DNA of 64,000 bases, taken from assembly GCA_963971405.1 (NCBI GenBank), contig OZ020487.1, forward strand, positions 40,149,039-40,213,038, written 5' to 3'. Positions 36,101 to 42,807 of the stretch are shown here, piece by piece. Position 1 is the first letter of the stretch, and each line of letters begins with the position of its first letter. Under the pieces are notes generated by a model. The model did no database searches, had not been told where the DNA came from, and worked only from the letters and a program-made list of their open reading frames with translations. Source of the stretch: Psococerastis gibbosa (Eukaryota; Arthropoda; Insecta; Psocodea; Psocidae). The translations under genes were made by a program, and so were the position numbers.

Positions 36101-36507
36101 ACAAGCCCATGGGGGCAGGATGTATCACGATCATTATGACCAGTTGTATTATTTTTTAGATTCACAACGCTATCATTTTCTGCATGGCCTTCAGTGCTTA
36201 CATTGTTAGGAGAACTATTCATATCACGTTCATTACTGGTATTCAGTAGAGAATTAATACTACTTCCAGATTTAGCTATTTTAGAATTCAATAAATTAAT
36301 ATCAGGTTTCTCGTCTTCTTCGTCTACCAAAGTGTCGCTCAGGAAAGCCGGGTCATTTACTTGGACTTCTTGAGAATTGGAGATAGAAGACCCGTTATGC
36401 AGGGACACGCCTCCAATATTTTCTTCGTGGCTGCTCAGCCCATTAGGGTTGGCACCGATTATGGGCGTTTTCAAGTCGCTTATTTCCACAGGAGAGGACA
36501 TGATCAT
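14863..36507 (-). CDS. ATF7IP: ATF7IP/MCAF1/windei-like chromatin cofactor, 11 coding exons
   Basis: ATF7IP-family proteins (windei in Drosophila) act in the nucleus. They bind and stabilise the H3K9 methyltransferase SETDB1/Eggless and link it to SUMO and methyl-DNA readers. Exons in transcript order: 34287-36507, 28137-28261, 27190-27296, 26095-26242, 24249-24308, 23527-23826, 21649-21805, 20719-20756, 19051-19221, 18170-18320, 14863-15131. All have GT-AG borders and compatible phases; the sum is 3747 bp, or 1248 residues, close to human ATF7IP. Order of parts: acidic Ser/Asp/Glu-rich region with coding repeats (1-740), basic KRPAKEHDDEPAVKR cluster just after the repeats, predicted coiled coil (about 783-850), Pro/Thr-rich linker (888-987), VIDLS SUMO-interacting motif (1006-1010), and fibronectin type III domain (about 1150-1246). 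The last contains KALPLPMACTLTQFV, which is highly characteristic of the family. Introns are full of mobile elements. The 5' UTR exon and promoter were not found. Confidence 0.92.
15230..15448. mobile_element. CTGGCCATTCACGAGG palindromic MITE, copy 1
   Basis: Inverted arms CTGGCCATTCACGAGGACTC and complement, then GCCAAATGGCGC. It lies 99 bp upstream of the last exon acceptor of the ATF7IP-like gene. Confidence 0.87.
15530..16337. mobile_element. Terminal-inverted-repeat element carrying a LINE fragment
   Basis: About 75-80-bp arms (15530-15610 and 16256-16337) share TTTTGTAAAC, GACGAAA and TTGCTCGTT in inverted orientation. The interior holds the minus-strand LINE 3' end and no transposase. 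Confidence 0.7.
15842..16235 (-). mobile_element. RTE-like LINE 3' fragment, second family
   Basis: The minus strand encodes, with frameshifts, a degraded IYGRWRIRHN-like region, LGHVQRMESDL, RPIGRPRRRWREQ and AENRAKWRRIV. It ends near LGLNAPS. It lies inside a larger terminal-inverted-repeat element (15530-16337). Confidence 0.75.
16533..16768. mobile_element. Palindromic MITE in the ATF7IP-like last intron
   Basis: Ends GGCGGCTATTCCACCGGCC and GGCCGGTGGAATAGCCGCC, flanked by TTA on both sides. The core GCAGACATCATTAATAAT arm is partly deleted. Confidence 0.9.
17085..17285. repeat. Interspersed repeat (CTGGTATACGTTCTCGATGT), copy 1
   Basis: Shared with 21399-21605: CTGGTATACGTTCTCGATGT, CACCGGCTACAAGCG, CAATGAAACAGGCGAAAG. 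Shorter relatives at 13130-13215 and 23140-23282. Confidence 0.8.
17517..17663 (+). mobile_element. 147-bp RTE-like LINE 3' end with 14-bp target duplication
   Basis: Matches the last about 147 bp of the LINE at 39303-40393, from the GRPRNRW region to GAGCCAGAAGAAG. It is bounded by AATAGCGATGAGAT at 17503-17516 and 17664-17677. It lies in the last intron of the ATF7IP-like gene. Confidence 0.9.
17846..18169 (-). pseudogene. Two degenerate tandem copies of ATF7IP-like exon 10
   Basis: A unit of about 154-170 bp repeats three times. Copy 2 (donor at 17999/18000) keeps RPPWPTFKITIIASG and a good gtaagcc donor but has a long C-run and no strong acceptor. Copy 3 keeps TLKISIVAS but its donor is lost (tcatgtttc). 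The intact copy is the exon at 18170-18320. Confidence 0.85.
18170..18320 (-). CDS. ATF7IP: ATF7IP-like exon 10 (complete copy of a triplicated exon)
   Basis: Acceptor ggtgcgcag, donor GCGTCAG|gtaagcc, phase 0 to 1. Encodes a proline-rich lead-in then RPPRPTLKITIIASG, which joins GIVLSW of the last exon to start the fibronectin III domain. Two diverged partial copies lie downstream in the transcript at about 17846-18165. Confidence 0.88.
18775..18965 (-). pseudogene. Tc1/mariner transposase C-terminal remnant
   Basis: The minus strand encodes LDYELWSVLKTKICSKRH, then LKKSLIPTPAEIPQ and, after a frameshift, AAIAAWPSDL: the end of a mariner-group catalytic domain. It sits just past the donor of ATF7IP-like exon 9, in the intron. 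Confidence 0.75.
19051..19221 (-). CDS. ATF7IP: ATF7IP-like exon 9
   Basis: Begins NQGNRVAYLLPTSQV and ends RGPALPPG in phase 0 at GGG|gttagt. Reading past the donor soon meets a stop, then a mariner-like remnant, so the intron boundary is needed. Confidence 0.82.
19581..19915. mobile_element. Inverted-repeat MITE in an ATF7IP-like intron
   Basis: Arms of about 85 bp: ATTAGGGGTATTCACTGAAT, TTTCTACGGTAGAAAAATAA and their complements. Confidence 0.85.
19916..20718. other. ATF7IP-like intron, nothing recognised
   Basis: Intron between exons 8 and 9; low-complexity T/A tracts only. Confidence 0.5.
20719..20756 (-). CDS. ATF7IP: ATF7IP-like exon 8 (38-bp microexon)
   Basis: Encodes GKILQVLTTSAAQ across the phase-1 junction. 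Acceptor tttttccag, donor CAG|gtaagc. Found by frame continuity; its length restores phase 0 for the next exon. Confidence 0.78.
20757..21398. other. ATF7IP-like intron, nothing recognised
   Basis: Part of the intron between exons 7 and 8, before the repeat at 21399. Confidence 0.5.
21399..21605. repeat. Interspersed repeat, copy 2
   Basis: About 85-90% like 17085-17285 by eye. It lies just downstream of ATF7IP-like exon 7 in the transcript. Confidence 0.82.
21649..21805 (-). CDS. ATF7IP: ATF7IP-like exon 7 with SUMO-interacting motif
   Basis: Contains VADVIDLSEDDESP, a hydrophobic VIDLS core followed by acidic residues, the usual form of a SUMO-interacting motif; ATF7IP family members have one in this area. 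Acceptor tttacag, donor CAAG|gtacca, phase 0 to 1. Confidence 0.86.
21806..22333. other. ATF7IP-like intron, nothing recognised
   Basis: Ordinary AT-rich intron sequence up to the hAT-like element. Confidence 0.5.
22342..23126. mobile_element. hAT-like non-autonomous element with internal C-rich repeats
   Basis: Ends CAGTGCCGGATTAACCC and GGGTTAATCCGGCACTG lie between CATTAATG and CATTAATA (8 bp, one mismatch). The interior has four diverged units with TATTTCAGCCC and GGGAGACCC motifs, each about 95-120 bp. It lies in an intron of the ATF7IP-like gene. Confidence 0.82.
23527..23826 (-). CDS. ATF7IP: ATF7IP-like exon 6 (Pro/Thr repeat linker)
   Basis: Exactly 100 codons in phase 0 at both ends. 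Encodes imperfect repeats of the type KPPTTPKPVVK, a flexible linker. The Gly/Phe/Val-rich open frames on the opposite strand are shadows of this repeat. Confidence 0.86.
24249..24308 (-). CDS. ATF7IP: ATF7IP-like exon 5 (60-bp microexon)
   Basis: Twenty codons, KIDRATAAALKSTSSTSPEK, between acceptor ttttacag and donor AAG|gtatgt. Both ends are in phase 0, so it could be skipped without a frameshift. Confidence 0.78.
24309..24745. other. ATF7IP-like intron, nothing recognised
   Basis: The open frame spanning exon 5 on the other strand is not supported. Confidence 0.5.
24746..24900. mobile_element. Palindromic MITE in an ATF7IP-like intron
   Basis: Near-perfect hairpin: CCGACCTCGTTTTGCATAAT and complement, ends GGTGGAATTT and AATTTCCGCC, with ACGTGGTAGTAGACATT at the centre. 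Confidence 0.9.
25193..25574. mobile_element. Nested palindromic MITE, outer element, locus 1
   Basis: Outer arms GACCGGCTAGGGCTATTTCC and complement with GACGTGGTAGCAGACATTC and its complement. The inner element at 25265-25502 sits exactly at the centre of the palindrome. Confidence 0.9.
25265..25502. mobile_element. Inner MITE of nested palindrome, locus 1
   Basis: Ends GGTGGCGTTTCCACCGACC and complement, with TA at both junctions. The loop contains AATGGCGTCATGGGATATGT, shared with locus 2. Confidence 0.9.
25615..25913. mobile_element. Possible hAT-like MITE
   Basis: CAGGGGTTCTCAAATGGT at the left and TTCTTGAGAACACCAGG at the right are roughly inverted. No clear target duplication. Contains 'ggagcca' motifs also seen at 13810-13850. 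Confidence 0.4.
26095..26242 (-). CDS. ATF7IP: ATF7IP-like exon 4 (coiled-coil end)
   Basis: Continues the helix as WKERYLANRKQMNELAVVIQ, then moves into a region rich in Val, Arg and Ser. Acceptor atttgcag, donor AAT|gtaagt, phase 2 to 0. Confidence 0.87.
26243..26739. other. ATF7IP-like intron, nothing recognised
   Basis: Short frames only, without motifs. Confidence 0.5.
26740..26935 (+). mobile_element. tRNA-derived SINE, copy 2
   Basis: Same family as 8455-8635: GACATGTAGAG, GGTTCGAGTCCCACAC and GCGGTCTCGGGCCTTCCTAG. It lies in an intron of the ATF7IP-like gene. Confidence 0.82.
27190..27296 (-). CDS. ATF7IP: ATF7IP-like exon 3 (coiled-coil start)
   Basis: Encodes a charged helical segment beginning DLEELMVQKLCECI and ending LRRRCQNLEIEVDK. 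Acceptor ttttgttag, donor GATAA|gtaagt, phase 0 to 2. This position matches the SETDB1-binding region of the family; that role is inferred from family knowledge. Confidence 0.85.
27589..27970. mobile_element. Nested palindromic MITE, outer element, locus 2
   Basis: Ends GGCGGGGTTTCCACCGACCG and CGGTGGAAACCCCGCC, with TAGGGCTAAATA and GACGTGGTAGCAGACATTC arms. Same arrangement as 25193-25574. Confidence 0.9.
27660..27899. mobile_element. Inner MITE of nested palindrome, locus 2
   Basis: Starts GGCGGGGTTTCCACTGACC, ends AACACCGCC (right arm slightly deleted). Interior nearly the same as at locus 1. Confidence 0.88.
28068..28103. repeat. Solo right end of the same MITE family
   Basis: TTAGCCCTAGCCGGTCGGTG then GAAACCCCGCC, a lone terminus 15 bp past the triple nest and 33 bp from exon 2. 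Confidence 0.8.
28137..28261 (-). CDS. ATF7IP: ATF7IP-like exon 2
   Basis: Encodes a Ser/Asp-rich stretch followed by KAPKTPVPVLSRLRKGSLKG. It enters in phase 1 and leaves in phase 0 at ACA|gtaaga. A second AG lies 6 bases inside (ttggtttag then tttcag), so splicing could remove two residues without a frameshift. Intron 1 upstream is about 6 kb and carries the LINE at 28.6-33.7 kb. Confidence 0.82.
28366..28470. repeat. GC-rich palindromic repeat, second locus (reverse of 61880-61985)
   Basis: ACAAGCGG, GCCTGCCGCGGGCGGCAGCT and CGGCCTTCGGC align with the reverse complement of the 61.9-kb repeat. The unit GGGCGGCAGCTCGGCC occurs twice. It replaces the left end of the split MITE. Confidence 0.7.
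28481..28586. mobile_element. Left half of a palindromic MITE split by the LINE
   Basis: Carries TTTTTCAATGTGAATGTGC and the GCAGACATCATTAATAAG core found in other copies. It stops at GTATCTACA, where other copies continue TAATAGTCTCC. The outermost terminus is missing, next to the GC-rich repeat at 28366-28470. Confidence 0.85.
28848..29662 (+). repeat. Interspersed repeat (GGTCCGAGTTTACTC ... CAGACAG ... ACCTCAAAACGTG), full-length copy
   Basis: Starts CTGGTCCGAGTTTACTC, then a G-run, TGACGTCACTGGAGGTGAGG, a block with ATTTCATCATAATCGACCGA, a CAGA microsatellite and TTTCGTAAAAACCACTTTTT, ending TGTAAATCCGTTGAAATC. No coding capacity. Inserted in LINE ORF1. Confidence 0.85.
31181..31559. 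mobile_element. Fold-back element inserted in the LINE
   Basis: Flanked by a perfect 12-bp duplication CCATGGATGACA (31169-31180 and 31560-31571); removing it rejoins the LINE frame. The arms contain GGCCGTGGTCGAATTGAAAG and its complement. A related fragment is at 12340-12440. Confidence 0.85.
33747..33843. mobile_element. Right half of the split palindromic MITE
   Basis: Resumes ATAGTCTCCTTAAAA, then GATGTCTGCTACCAAGTC, GCACATTCACATTGAAAAAC and the terminus GGTGGAATAGCCGCC, matching the left half 5.2 kb away. Confidence 0.87.
33844..34286. other. ATF7IP-like intron 1 start, nothing recognised
   Basis: Sequence between the split MITE and the donor of exon 1. Confidence 0.5.
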
Positions 36508-36520
36508 CACATCTAGTTTC
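34287..36520 (-). CDS. ATF7IP: ATF7IP-like exon 1 (first coding): acidic repeat-rich N-terminus
   Basis: The exon begins at a splice acceptor (tttgtttcag, boundary 36520/36521), so at least one non-coding exon lies further upstream. The first ATG is at 36507, and the exon ends at a CAG|gttagt donor in phase 1. It encodes 740 residues of low-complexity acidic sequence with no recognisable fold. Contents: eight 20-residue repeats, a basic KRPAKEHDDEPAVKR cluster, a 33-residue tandem duplication, a serine run and a DDEDEDDPSS tail. The long open frame on the minus strand and the clean splice sites support it; other-frame ORFs here are shadows of the repeats. Confidence 0.9.
34582..34779 (-). repeat. 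Tandem 99-bp coding duplication in ATF7IP-like exon 1
   Basis: Two adjacent 33-residue units share RQDPLPSKESSPDAVENNP and the following NADGTCD. They differ at only a few bases, which indicates a recent duplication that kept the reading frame. Confidence 0.93.
35116..35595 (-). repeat. Eight in-frame 60-bp repeats in ATF7IP-like exon 1
   Basis: Eight consecutive 20-residue units of the form GETPKACDE..D.METS.TN occupy about residues 305-464. Units alternate between SGTN and SDTT endings over part of the array, pointing to a 120-bp higher-order period and duplication of unit pairs. Confidence 0.95.
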
Positions 36521-37293
36521 CTGAAACAAAATGATGTTAATTAAAATAACTTTTAAAATACATTTCTGAATACACAGGGTAATTCATTGCTCATTGCAGA
36601 TGACTTAAGGTATACCAATATTGTAATCTATTGTACTATCAATGGGATGAGAAGAGTTAGAACTGTTGCGTTTGGGACAACGAGGAATGCTCGTAGAAGA
36701 TTTAAGTTTAGGTACCAAATGTAATAAGTCCATAAAGCGTAAGAGATCCTACAACGTTGGAGAAAAAATCTTCAAGATATTTTGTGGAAATCTTCGTCTG
36801 GCATTATATATCATAGCCTGGTTGAGCATTGATTACTCCCATTAAAAAATATAAAATGCGATAAGAGCTATTGAGCTGAGGCTTGCCTCTTATTATTTTA
36901 ACTATAGGAGGGGCGTCCAGAAGTTCGTAGCCTAACATAAAAGGAGAATTAAATCAGGATAATAGTGTTGTTTACCGTGTGGGTACATCCTTTACGGGAG
37001 CCAATGCCAAATTATAGCTTTAGATCACGCTCAAAGGGGGCCGAGAGTGCGCGAGGGCGTAGCGTAACGAGGAAGGGGGCAAGGGGCACCACATCACCTA
37101 GGGGCACCAAATTGGACAAAAATTATCAACATACATATTATGTACCTAACAAAAAAAAATTACAACAAAACTAATTAAAGATTTGAAAATAAGATAACAA
37201 AATATACTGTAATTATTTGAATTTCATTGTAGGATGGGGGATTTTATAGGTAGACACCTACATGCAACTTAACCCTGGTTTATAAACATCTTT
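36521..37293. other. Upstream of the first coding exon
   Basis: Intron leading to an unidentified 5' UTR exon; no promoter or donor assigned. Confidence 0.45.
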
Positions 37294-37605
37294 CAAAATT
37301 TGGCTCATGCAAGTTATAGAAGACTACTTCGTGCATCATATAATCGGGTATTTTTACTTTTCTGTTCAGTAGTTCTTCCAAAAATCCCAGAATACGCGAA
37401 ATCTCAGTACTGTCTTGTCTGTTCTGGTATTTATGGAAGAACTAAGGTACCAAAAATTTAATATTTCATATTAAATGGTACATGAAGTAGTCTTCTACAA
37501 CCTTCATGAGCCAAATCTTTAATGACTTGCTTTGTTAATTAAATAAGAAAATAAAAAGTCAATGAAACAACAAATTCTGGGTTGCTCATTTTCTACGTAG
37601 CATGT
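37294..37605. repeat. Inverted-repeat element, copy 2
   Basis: Left arm AAATTTGGCTCATGCAAGTT, right arm near 37480-37521 with GAAGTAGTCTTCTACAACC; uninterrupted relative of 7760-8440. Confidence 0.78.
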
Positions 37606-37663
37606 CCTCTTAAGAGACTGACCATAGAAAAACCACCCCCCTCCTCCCCCACCGTAGAAAGAA

Positions 37664-37900
37664 CCGGTCCGAGTTTACTCTAGCATGCTTTACAATTTAT
37701 CAAAATTAGTAGATAGAGAAAATGAGTCATTTTATGGTAAATAATTTTCCTATGGTTAGATTTCCTATATCTCGGGGGGGGGGGGGGGGCTGACCTGACG
37801 TCACTGGAGGTGAGGTAAGTTCTAGATAGGTCAGACCAATACATTACCACACCACAGCAATACTGGCAGGGTACGCAATGTATTTGAGCGTGAATTTTCT

Positions 37901-37940
<40 letters not shown>

Positions 37941-38222
37941 ATTTTTTAGTTAGCCCCAAATTATTAGAATAAAAATATAAATTAATAGTCCCGAGGTATG
38001 ATTTTTGTAAACCTACATGCAAAATTTCATCAAAATCGACCGAGTAGTTTGCCTGGAAATCAACGCACAGACAGACAGACATACATACAGACATACAGAC
38101 ATTTCGTAAAAAACACTTTTTGTGTTCTTGGGACCTCAAAACGTGTAATTCCGTTGAAATCTCGGAACCGGAAATTTCGAACATCACAAAGCTTTCCATA
38201 TACTACGTATAAATTGGAAAGC
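37664..38222 (+). repeat. Interspersed repeat, copy with A-run
   Basis: Same family as 28848-29662, shortened in the middle and with an about 38-base A run at 37902-37939. Confidence 0.85.
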
Positions 38223-38286
38223 AAAAATTCTGAGTACAGTACGGCATTTCACATAACCCAACTTCTGGATACATTATTAAAAATTA

Positions 38287-38975
38287 AAAAACCGGTCCGA
38301 GTTTACTCGAACTTGCTTTCCGATTTATCAATTAGTAGATGTAGAAAACTAGTAATTTCATGGTAAATAATTTTCCTATGGTTAAATTTCCGATATCTCG
38401 GGAGGGGGGGGGGGGGGAGCTGACCTGACGTCACTGGAGGTGAGGTAAATTCTAGATAGGTCAGACCAACACATTACCACACAGTAATAATGGCAAGGCA
38501 CGCAATCCATTTAGGCGTGATTTTTTTTTCATTTTTTCAAAAAATAATTTTATGCACAAAACCAAATAGTTTTTTGGGAAAGCAACCTGTCCGGTTTCGT
38601 TACTCAATTTAACACCTAAAACATGCCTGAAGGTAGAAATCATCGATAGAAAGGTTTCGCAGAAAAATTATTTTTAGTCATTTTTCATTAAAATTTAGTT
38701 ATTTTTATTTTTTTAGACGTTTTTTGAGAATTTAACCCCCCAAAATTGAGTTAGCCCCTAACAAAAAAAAAATGGTCTCGAGGTATGATTTTTGTGAACC
38801 TACATGCCGAATTTCGCCAAATCCACTGAGTAGTTTGCCCGCAAATCTACTCACAGACAGACCGACCGACAGACAGGCAGACAGGCATCAAAACGTGTAA
38901 ATCCGTTGAAATCTTGGAATCGAAAATTTCGATCACAAAGATTTCCTTATACTACGTATAAATTGGAAAGCAAAA
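38287..38975 (+). repeat. Interspersed repeat, tandem neighbour copy
   Basis: Second copy in the same orientation, 65 bp after the previous one. Confidence 0.85.
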
Positions 38976-39013
38976 AACTAACCACGACCCCTATAACTAT
39001 AAGAGAAGTGATG

Positions 39014-39205
39014 TGCAGTATAGTCCATGCAAAATGAGAAAAGTATGGATTTGGAATGTTTTGGTACTGTACGACACTGTAACCTTTTCGATTGCACCAT
39101 TTTGTTATGCCTTGCATCCAATGCATTTCCCCTATACAGATATAATGAAATGTTCGAATGTTGTATACAAAACTACAAAGCTTCTGTATTCCATATTAGA
39201 TGTAA
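39014..39205. repeat. Repeat inverted relative to 41583-41788
   Basis: TCCATGCAAAATGAGAAAAG, TCCAATGCATTTCCCCTATA and ACAAAACTACAAAGCTTCTG are reverse complements of the second copy. A weaker relative is near 14560-14640. Confidence 0.82.
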
Positions 39206-39302
39206 AAAGGGCATCAATGCGGATACGTCGCAAACACGATCGTAGGGTGTCATAAAATAAAAAACATGTTCATCCTAGTTTTAGTATACAGTATGTGGCC
39301 GT

Positions 39303-40393
39303 GGATTTTAGACAGGCTTTCGATTCTATTTGGAAAGACAGCCTATATAACACAATGATCCGACAAGGAATACTAAAAAAACTAGTTAATCTAGTAAAAA
39401 TGACTATGGAAAACGCCAGAGCCAGTGTAATAATAGACGGACGATGTGGAGAAGAATTCCCACTCGGCAGAGGGGTACGACAAGGAGACGCCCTCTCAGC
39501 TACACTTTTCAACCTGGCACTGCAAGCAGCGTTACAGAATATAGTAGAGAGTGGGACAATTGTATACAAGTCACAAATGATCTGCGCATATGCGGATGAC
39601 ATAGTCATAATCACTAAAAATGGGAAGCAACTAGGAGAGATACTTGCTAGACTATGTGTAGAGGCGAGTAGAGCTGGACTAGAAATAAATGTCTCAAAAA
39701 CTAAGTATCTAGTAATGTCAGCGTTAGAAAGGAGACGGAGAAGTGACAACCTGACTGTACAAGGAATGGCTTTCGAGAATGTAAAGAGCTTCATCTACCT
39801 TGGTGCAGAAGTAAACAATCACAACAAAACTAGCGCAGAGATAGACAGAAGAATAACAGCAGCCAATAGAGCATATTTTGCCAACCTAAAATTGCTCAAG
39901 TCAAGACTTATCTCTAGAGCCACAAAACTACGAATATACAAAACCCTTATAAGACCAGTTGCAACATACGGATCGGAAACCTGGAATCTCACTGTAAACG
40001 ATGCCAAAAAACTACGTGTACTCGAAAGAAAGATAATAAGGAGGATATATGGACCCCTTTACGAGTACGGAGAATGGCGTATAAGAAACAACGCTGAAAT
40101 CGACGCCGCTCTCAACGGAGAAGACATAGTAAGGTTCATTAAAGCACAACGATTAAGGTGGCTGGGACACGTTGTAAGGATGTCTGAAGAACGCATGCCA
40201 CGAAAAATGTACAAAGCAAGCATGACGGGAAGACGACTGCCAGGACGGCCAAGAAACCGCTGGAAGGACGAGTTAGAGAATGACCTTCGCGAGTTGGGAG
40301 TCTCCAGATGGTGGAGCGTTGTGCAAAACCGAGAAGAATGGAGGAGTGTTGTCGAGCAGGCCAAAGCCCACCAAGGGCTGTAGAGCCGGAAGA
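39303..40393 (+). mobile_element. 5'-truncated RTE-like LINE with 13-bp target duplication
   Basis: Flanked by a perfect 13-bp duplication AGTATGTGGCCGT (39290-39302 and 40394-40406). The frame is open from the insertion edge to a stop at 40381-40383. RT motifs: FRQAFDSIWKDSLY, GVRQGDALSATLFN and the catalytic YADDIV. The C-terminal part has ERKIIRRIYGP, RLRWLGHVVRM, GRPRNRWKDELENDL and a final AKAHQGL, the usual end of this LINE group. Endonuclease and N-terminal RT are absent because of 5' truncation. The 3' end is GAGCCGGAAGAAG. The same family left a fragment at 17517-17663. Confidence 0.93.
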
Positions 40394-40406
40394 AGTATGT
40401 GGCCGT

Positions 40407-41183
40407 TAACTTTTGGAACTCATCCTCAGTGGCTGATACTGTTGGCGTCTCAGAACAGCCTCGGAATTAGGGACACGATCTCTCCAAGATATGCATTCAT
40501 CTGCATTTCCACATTACAATAAAAATATTTACATAGGCTAACTAGCACTTGTTTTGTACCTATTTTTTGACATCCCTGTTGGACTCATTTTGTTTTTCGT
40601 TGAAACAATAGGGATTTTATAAGGAGAGACTAGTGGAGCGCATACCAGAATTAATTGAGCCGCAAATATGCCTACTTCTGGAGTAGGCTACCTATATGAT
40701 AATATTGCATCCCGGTGCTAGTGAAGGCTGGGTGAGTAACGTGCTTTTTCTATCAACGAAAGCGATGAAGGACTGCAATACAGATTATCATGATTATCAT
40801 GAAGACATGACAGTGACAGTCTATCTTTTCGAAGAGTAGGTTGAGACACAATTGCTTTGGCTGATACAAGATCTGTTGTGGTTATGGACAAAGCCCGTAG
40901 CCCCGTAGCATAGTAGAATGTTGCAGAAGGTACCTTCAATGCGAAGGCATTAATGGCAACCAACGGCCTGGATATACCGCAGCCCAAGCCTACGAACCCC
41001 GTTCTTATTGGTAAAGACTAATTTTTTAACATTACCTTAATTGCCTAGAACATATGCTGCGGCCGCATGTAATGCCCAAAAAAGACCAGAGCACTGGAAG
41101 AATAGTCCTTTGCTTTTGAGTGGTGAAAGTGCCTTCTAAGGTCGGATTTGTAGAAAACATAGAAACAGGAATAACCATACTCC
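40407..41183. other. Nothing recognised
   Basis: No frame or repeat supported. Confidence 0.5.
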
Positions 41184-41346
41184 TAATGTGTCTATTCCAC
41201 TTGTCAGTTTTTCTTCAATTTTGAAAATGTCATTGACGGAAATATCATAAATGTTGCTACAACATGCATACATATTTTTACACCTCATTCCACCTGTCTT
41301 CAATAATTTACTGACAATTTTTGTTTTCAAGTGTAATAGCCACCTA
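41184..41346. mobile_element. Degenerate palindromic MITE
   Basis: Left CTATTCCACTTGTCAGTTTT, right TTTACTGACAATTTTTG and TAATAGCCACC; the interior has lost pairing. Confidence 0.6.
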
Positions 41347-41582
41347 ACCGTATTTTTAAAGGGTTAACTTTGTGGCAGTTATTATGGATACGGTAATATA
41401 GTAACCCAAAAAAAGGACACAGACTGATTTATTACATCTATAAATACGGGGGATTCAGAAGAAGATGAGAGGAGAGATGAGAAGAGGATTATAACATGCA
41501 GCTTGCAAATGAAAATATGGTTGAATTTAATACAGTGGATACGGTACCTACTTTACTTTTTTAACATTTAATTTTTACATCT

Positions 41583-41788
41583 AATGTGGAATACAGAAGC
41601 TTTGTAGTTTTGTATACAACATTCGAACAAAACAGTCCTAAGTGTTTTCATTATATCTGTATAGGGGAAATGCATTGGATGCGAGGTATAACAAAATGGT
41701 GCAATCGAAATTGGTACAGTGTCGCACAGTACCAATCTACCAAAATATTCCAAATCCATACTTTTCTCATTTTGCGTGGACTATAACT
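41583..41788. repeat. Repeat inverted relative to 39014-39205
   Basis: Mate of the copy 2.4 kb upstream; it ends just before the hAT-like element at 41800. Confidence 0.82.
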
Positions 41789-41799
41789 GTGCACTCAGC

Positions 41800-42799
41800 C
41801 AGGGCTGCCGTTCGGAAAATTAAAATTATACGCAATGGAAGCGAAAAAGATACGCAAAGATACGCAAGTTGCAAAAATAAAAAAAATAATGCATGATTTT
41901 TTTATTTATTGTTTTTTTTATGTTTTCGTGTCCTAGTCGGTTATTTACTTAAAATTTTAATTTTTTACCTTCAAATTTAACACTTCCTTCTTATTGGCAA
42001 AACTTTTTTCCCGCCAATTTTTGAAATCATCGAAATTTTCGCATGTAAACTTTTTAAATTTAAAAAATTTTAAATGCATGCATGTGCCTAAGCTTAGCCA
42101 ATTAGTGGGATCTGATACTTTGTTCCCATTTCAATATTGGTTCCGGGCTGAGTAAAACATAAGTTATTTCGGATGTGGTAACATGTCTAGAAGAAATATA
42201 TAAGTATCCTAAAACCAGAAACTATGACGCTCGGTCCGCTGATTCTTCGGATTGGCTATACCGAAACCATAAGCGAAACATGGTATTATTAGGTCTAGCC
42301 ACAGAGTTTTTACCAACGCGTGGCTGTAGACCGTTATCAATATGGCGCCTATGGCGGCTAGTGCAGCCTGCACAAGATAAATACGCAATTTCGCTGGGTA
42401 AATAGTCCACAAAGGCTAAGTACAGAGATTTGACCGGGTCCAGGTATCCGTTCTGCTAGGCCGAAATGTGTAAGACTTCGAAATTTTTAAGTTGGTACTT
42501 ATCTCTGATAGTTGGCTTATAGTTTTAACGATTGTCCCGTAAGGGATATTATGGGTACCGCCGTCCCAGTTTATATATTTCTATGGTTTATACCAACAAA
42601 TAACTCCTGCTAATTTTCAAATGCTAAAAAAATGGATTTTTTGTTATTGAATATTCAAGATTGCTTTCTCGCATTTTCTATGTTCAAACTATATGAAATT
42701 ATACGCAAATTATACGCATTTAACATTATACGCACGACGATACGCAAGCCTTCAAATTATACGCAAAATCGTATAATTATACGGCAAACGGCAGCCCTG
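41800..42799. mobile_element. 1-kb non-autonomous hAT-like element
   Basis: Termini CAGGGCTGCCGTT and its complement, with a perfect 8-bp target duplication CACTCAGC (41792-41799 and 42800-42807). Many subterminal ATACGC motifs at both ends. No transposase frame. A part near 42300-42470 is related to 43395-43558 outside the element. Confidence 0.88.
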
Positions 42800-42807
42800 C
42801 ACTCAGC

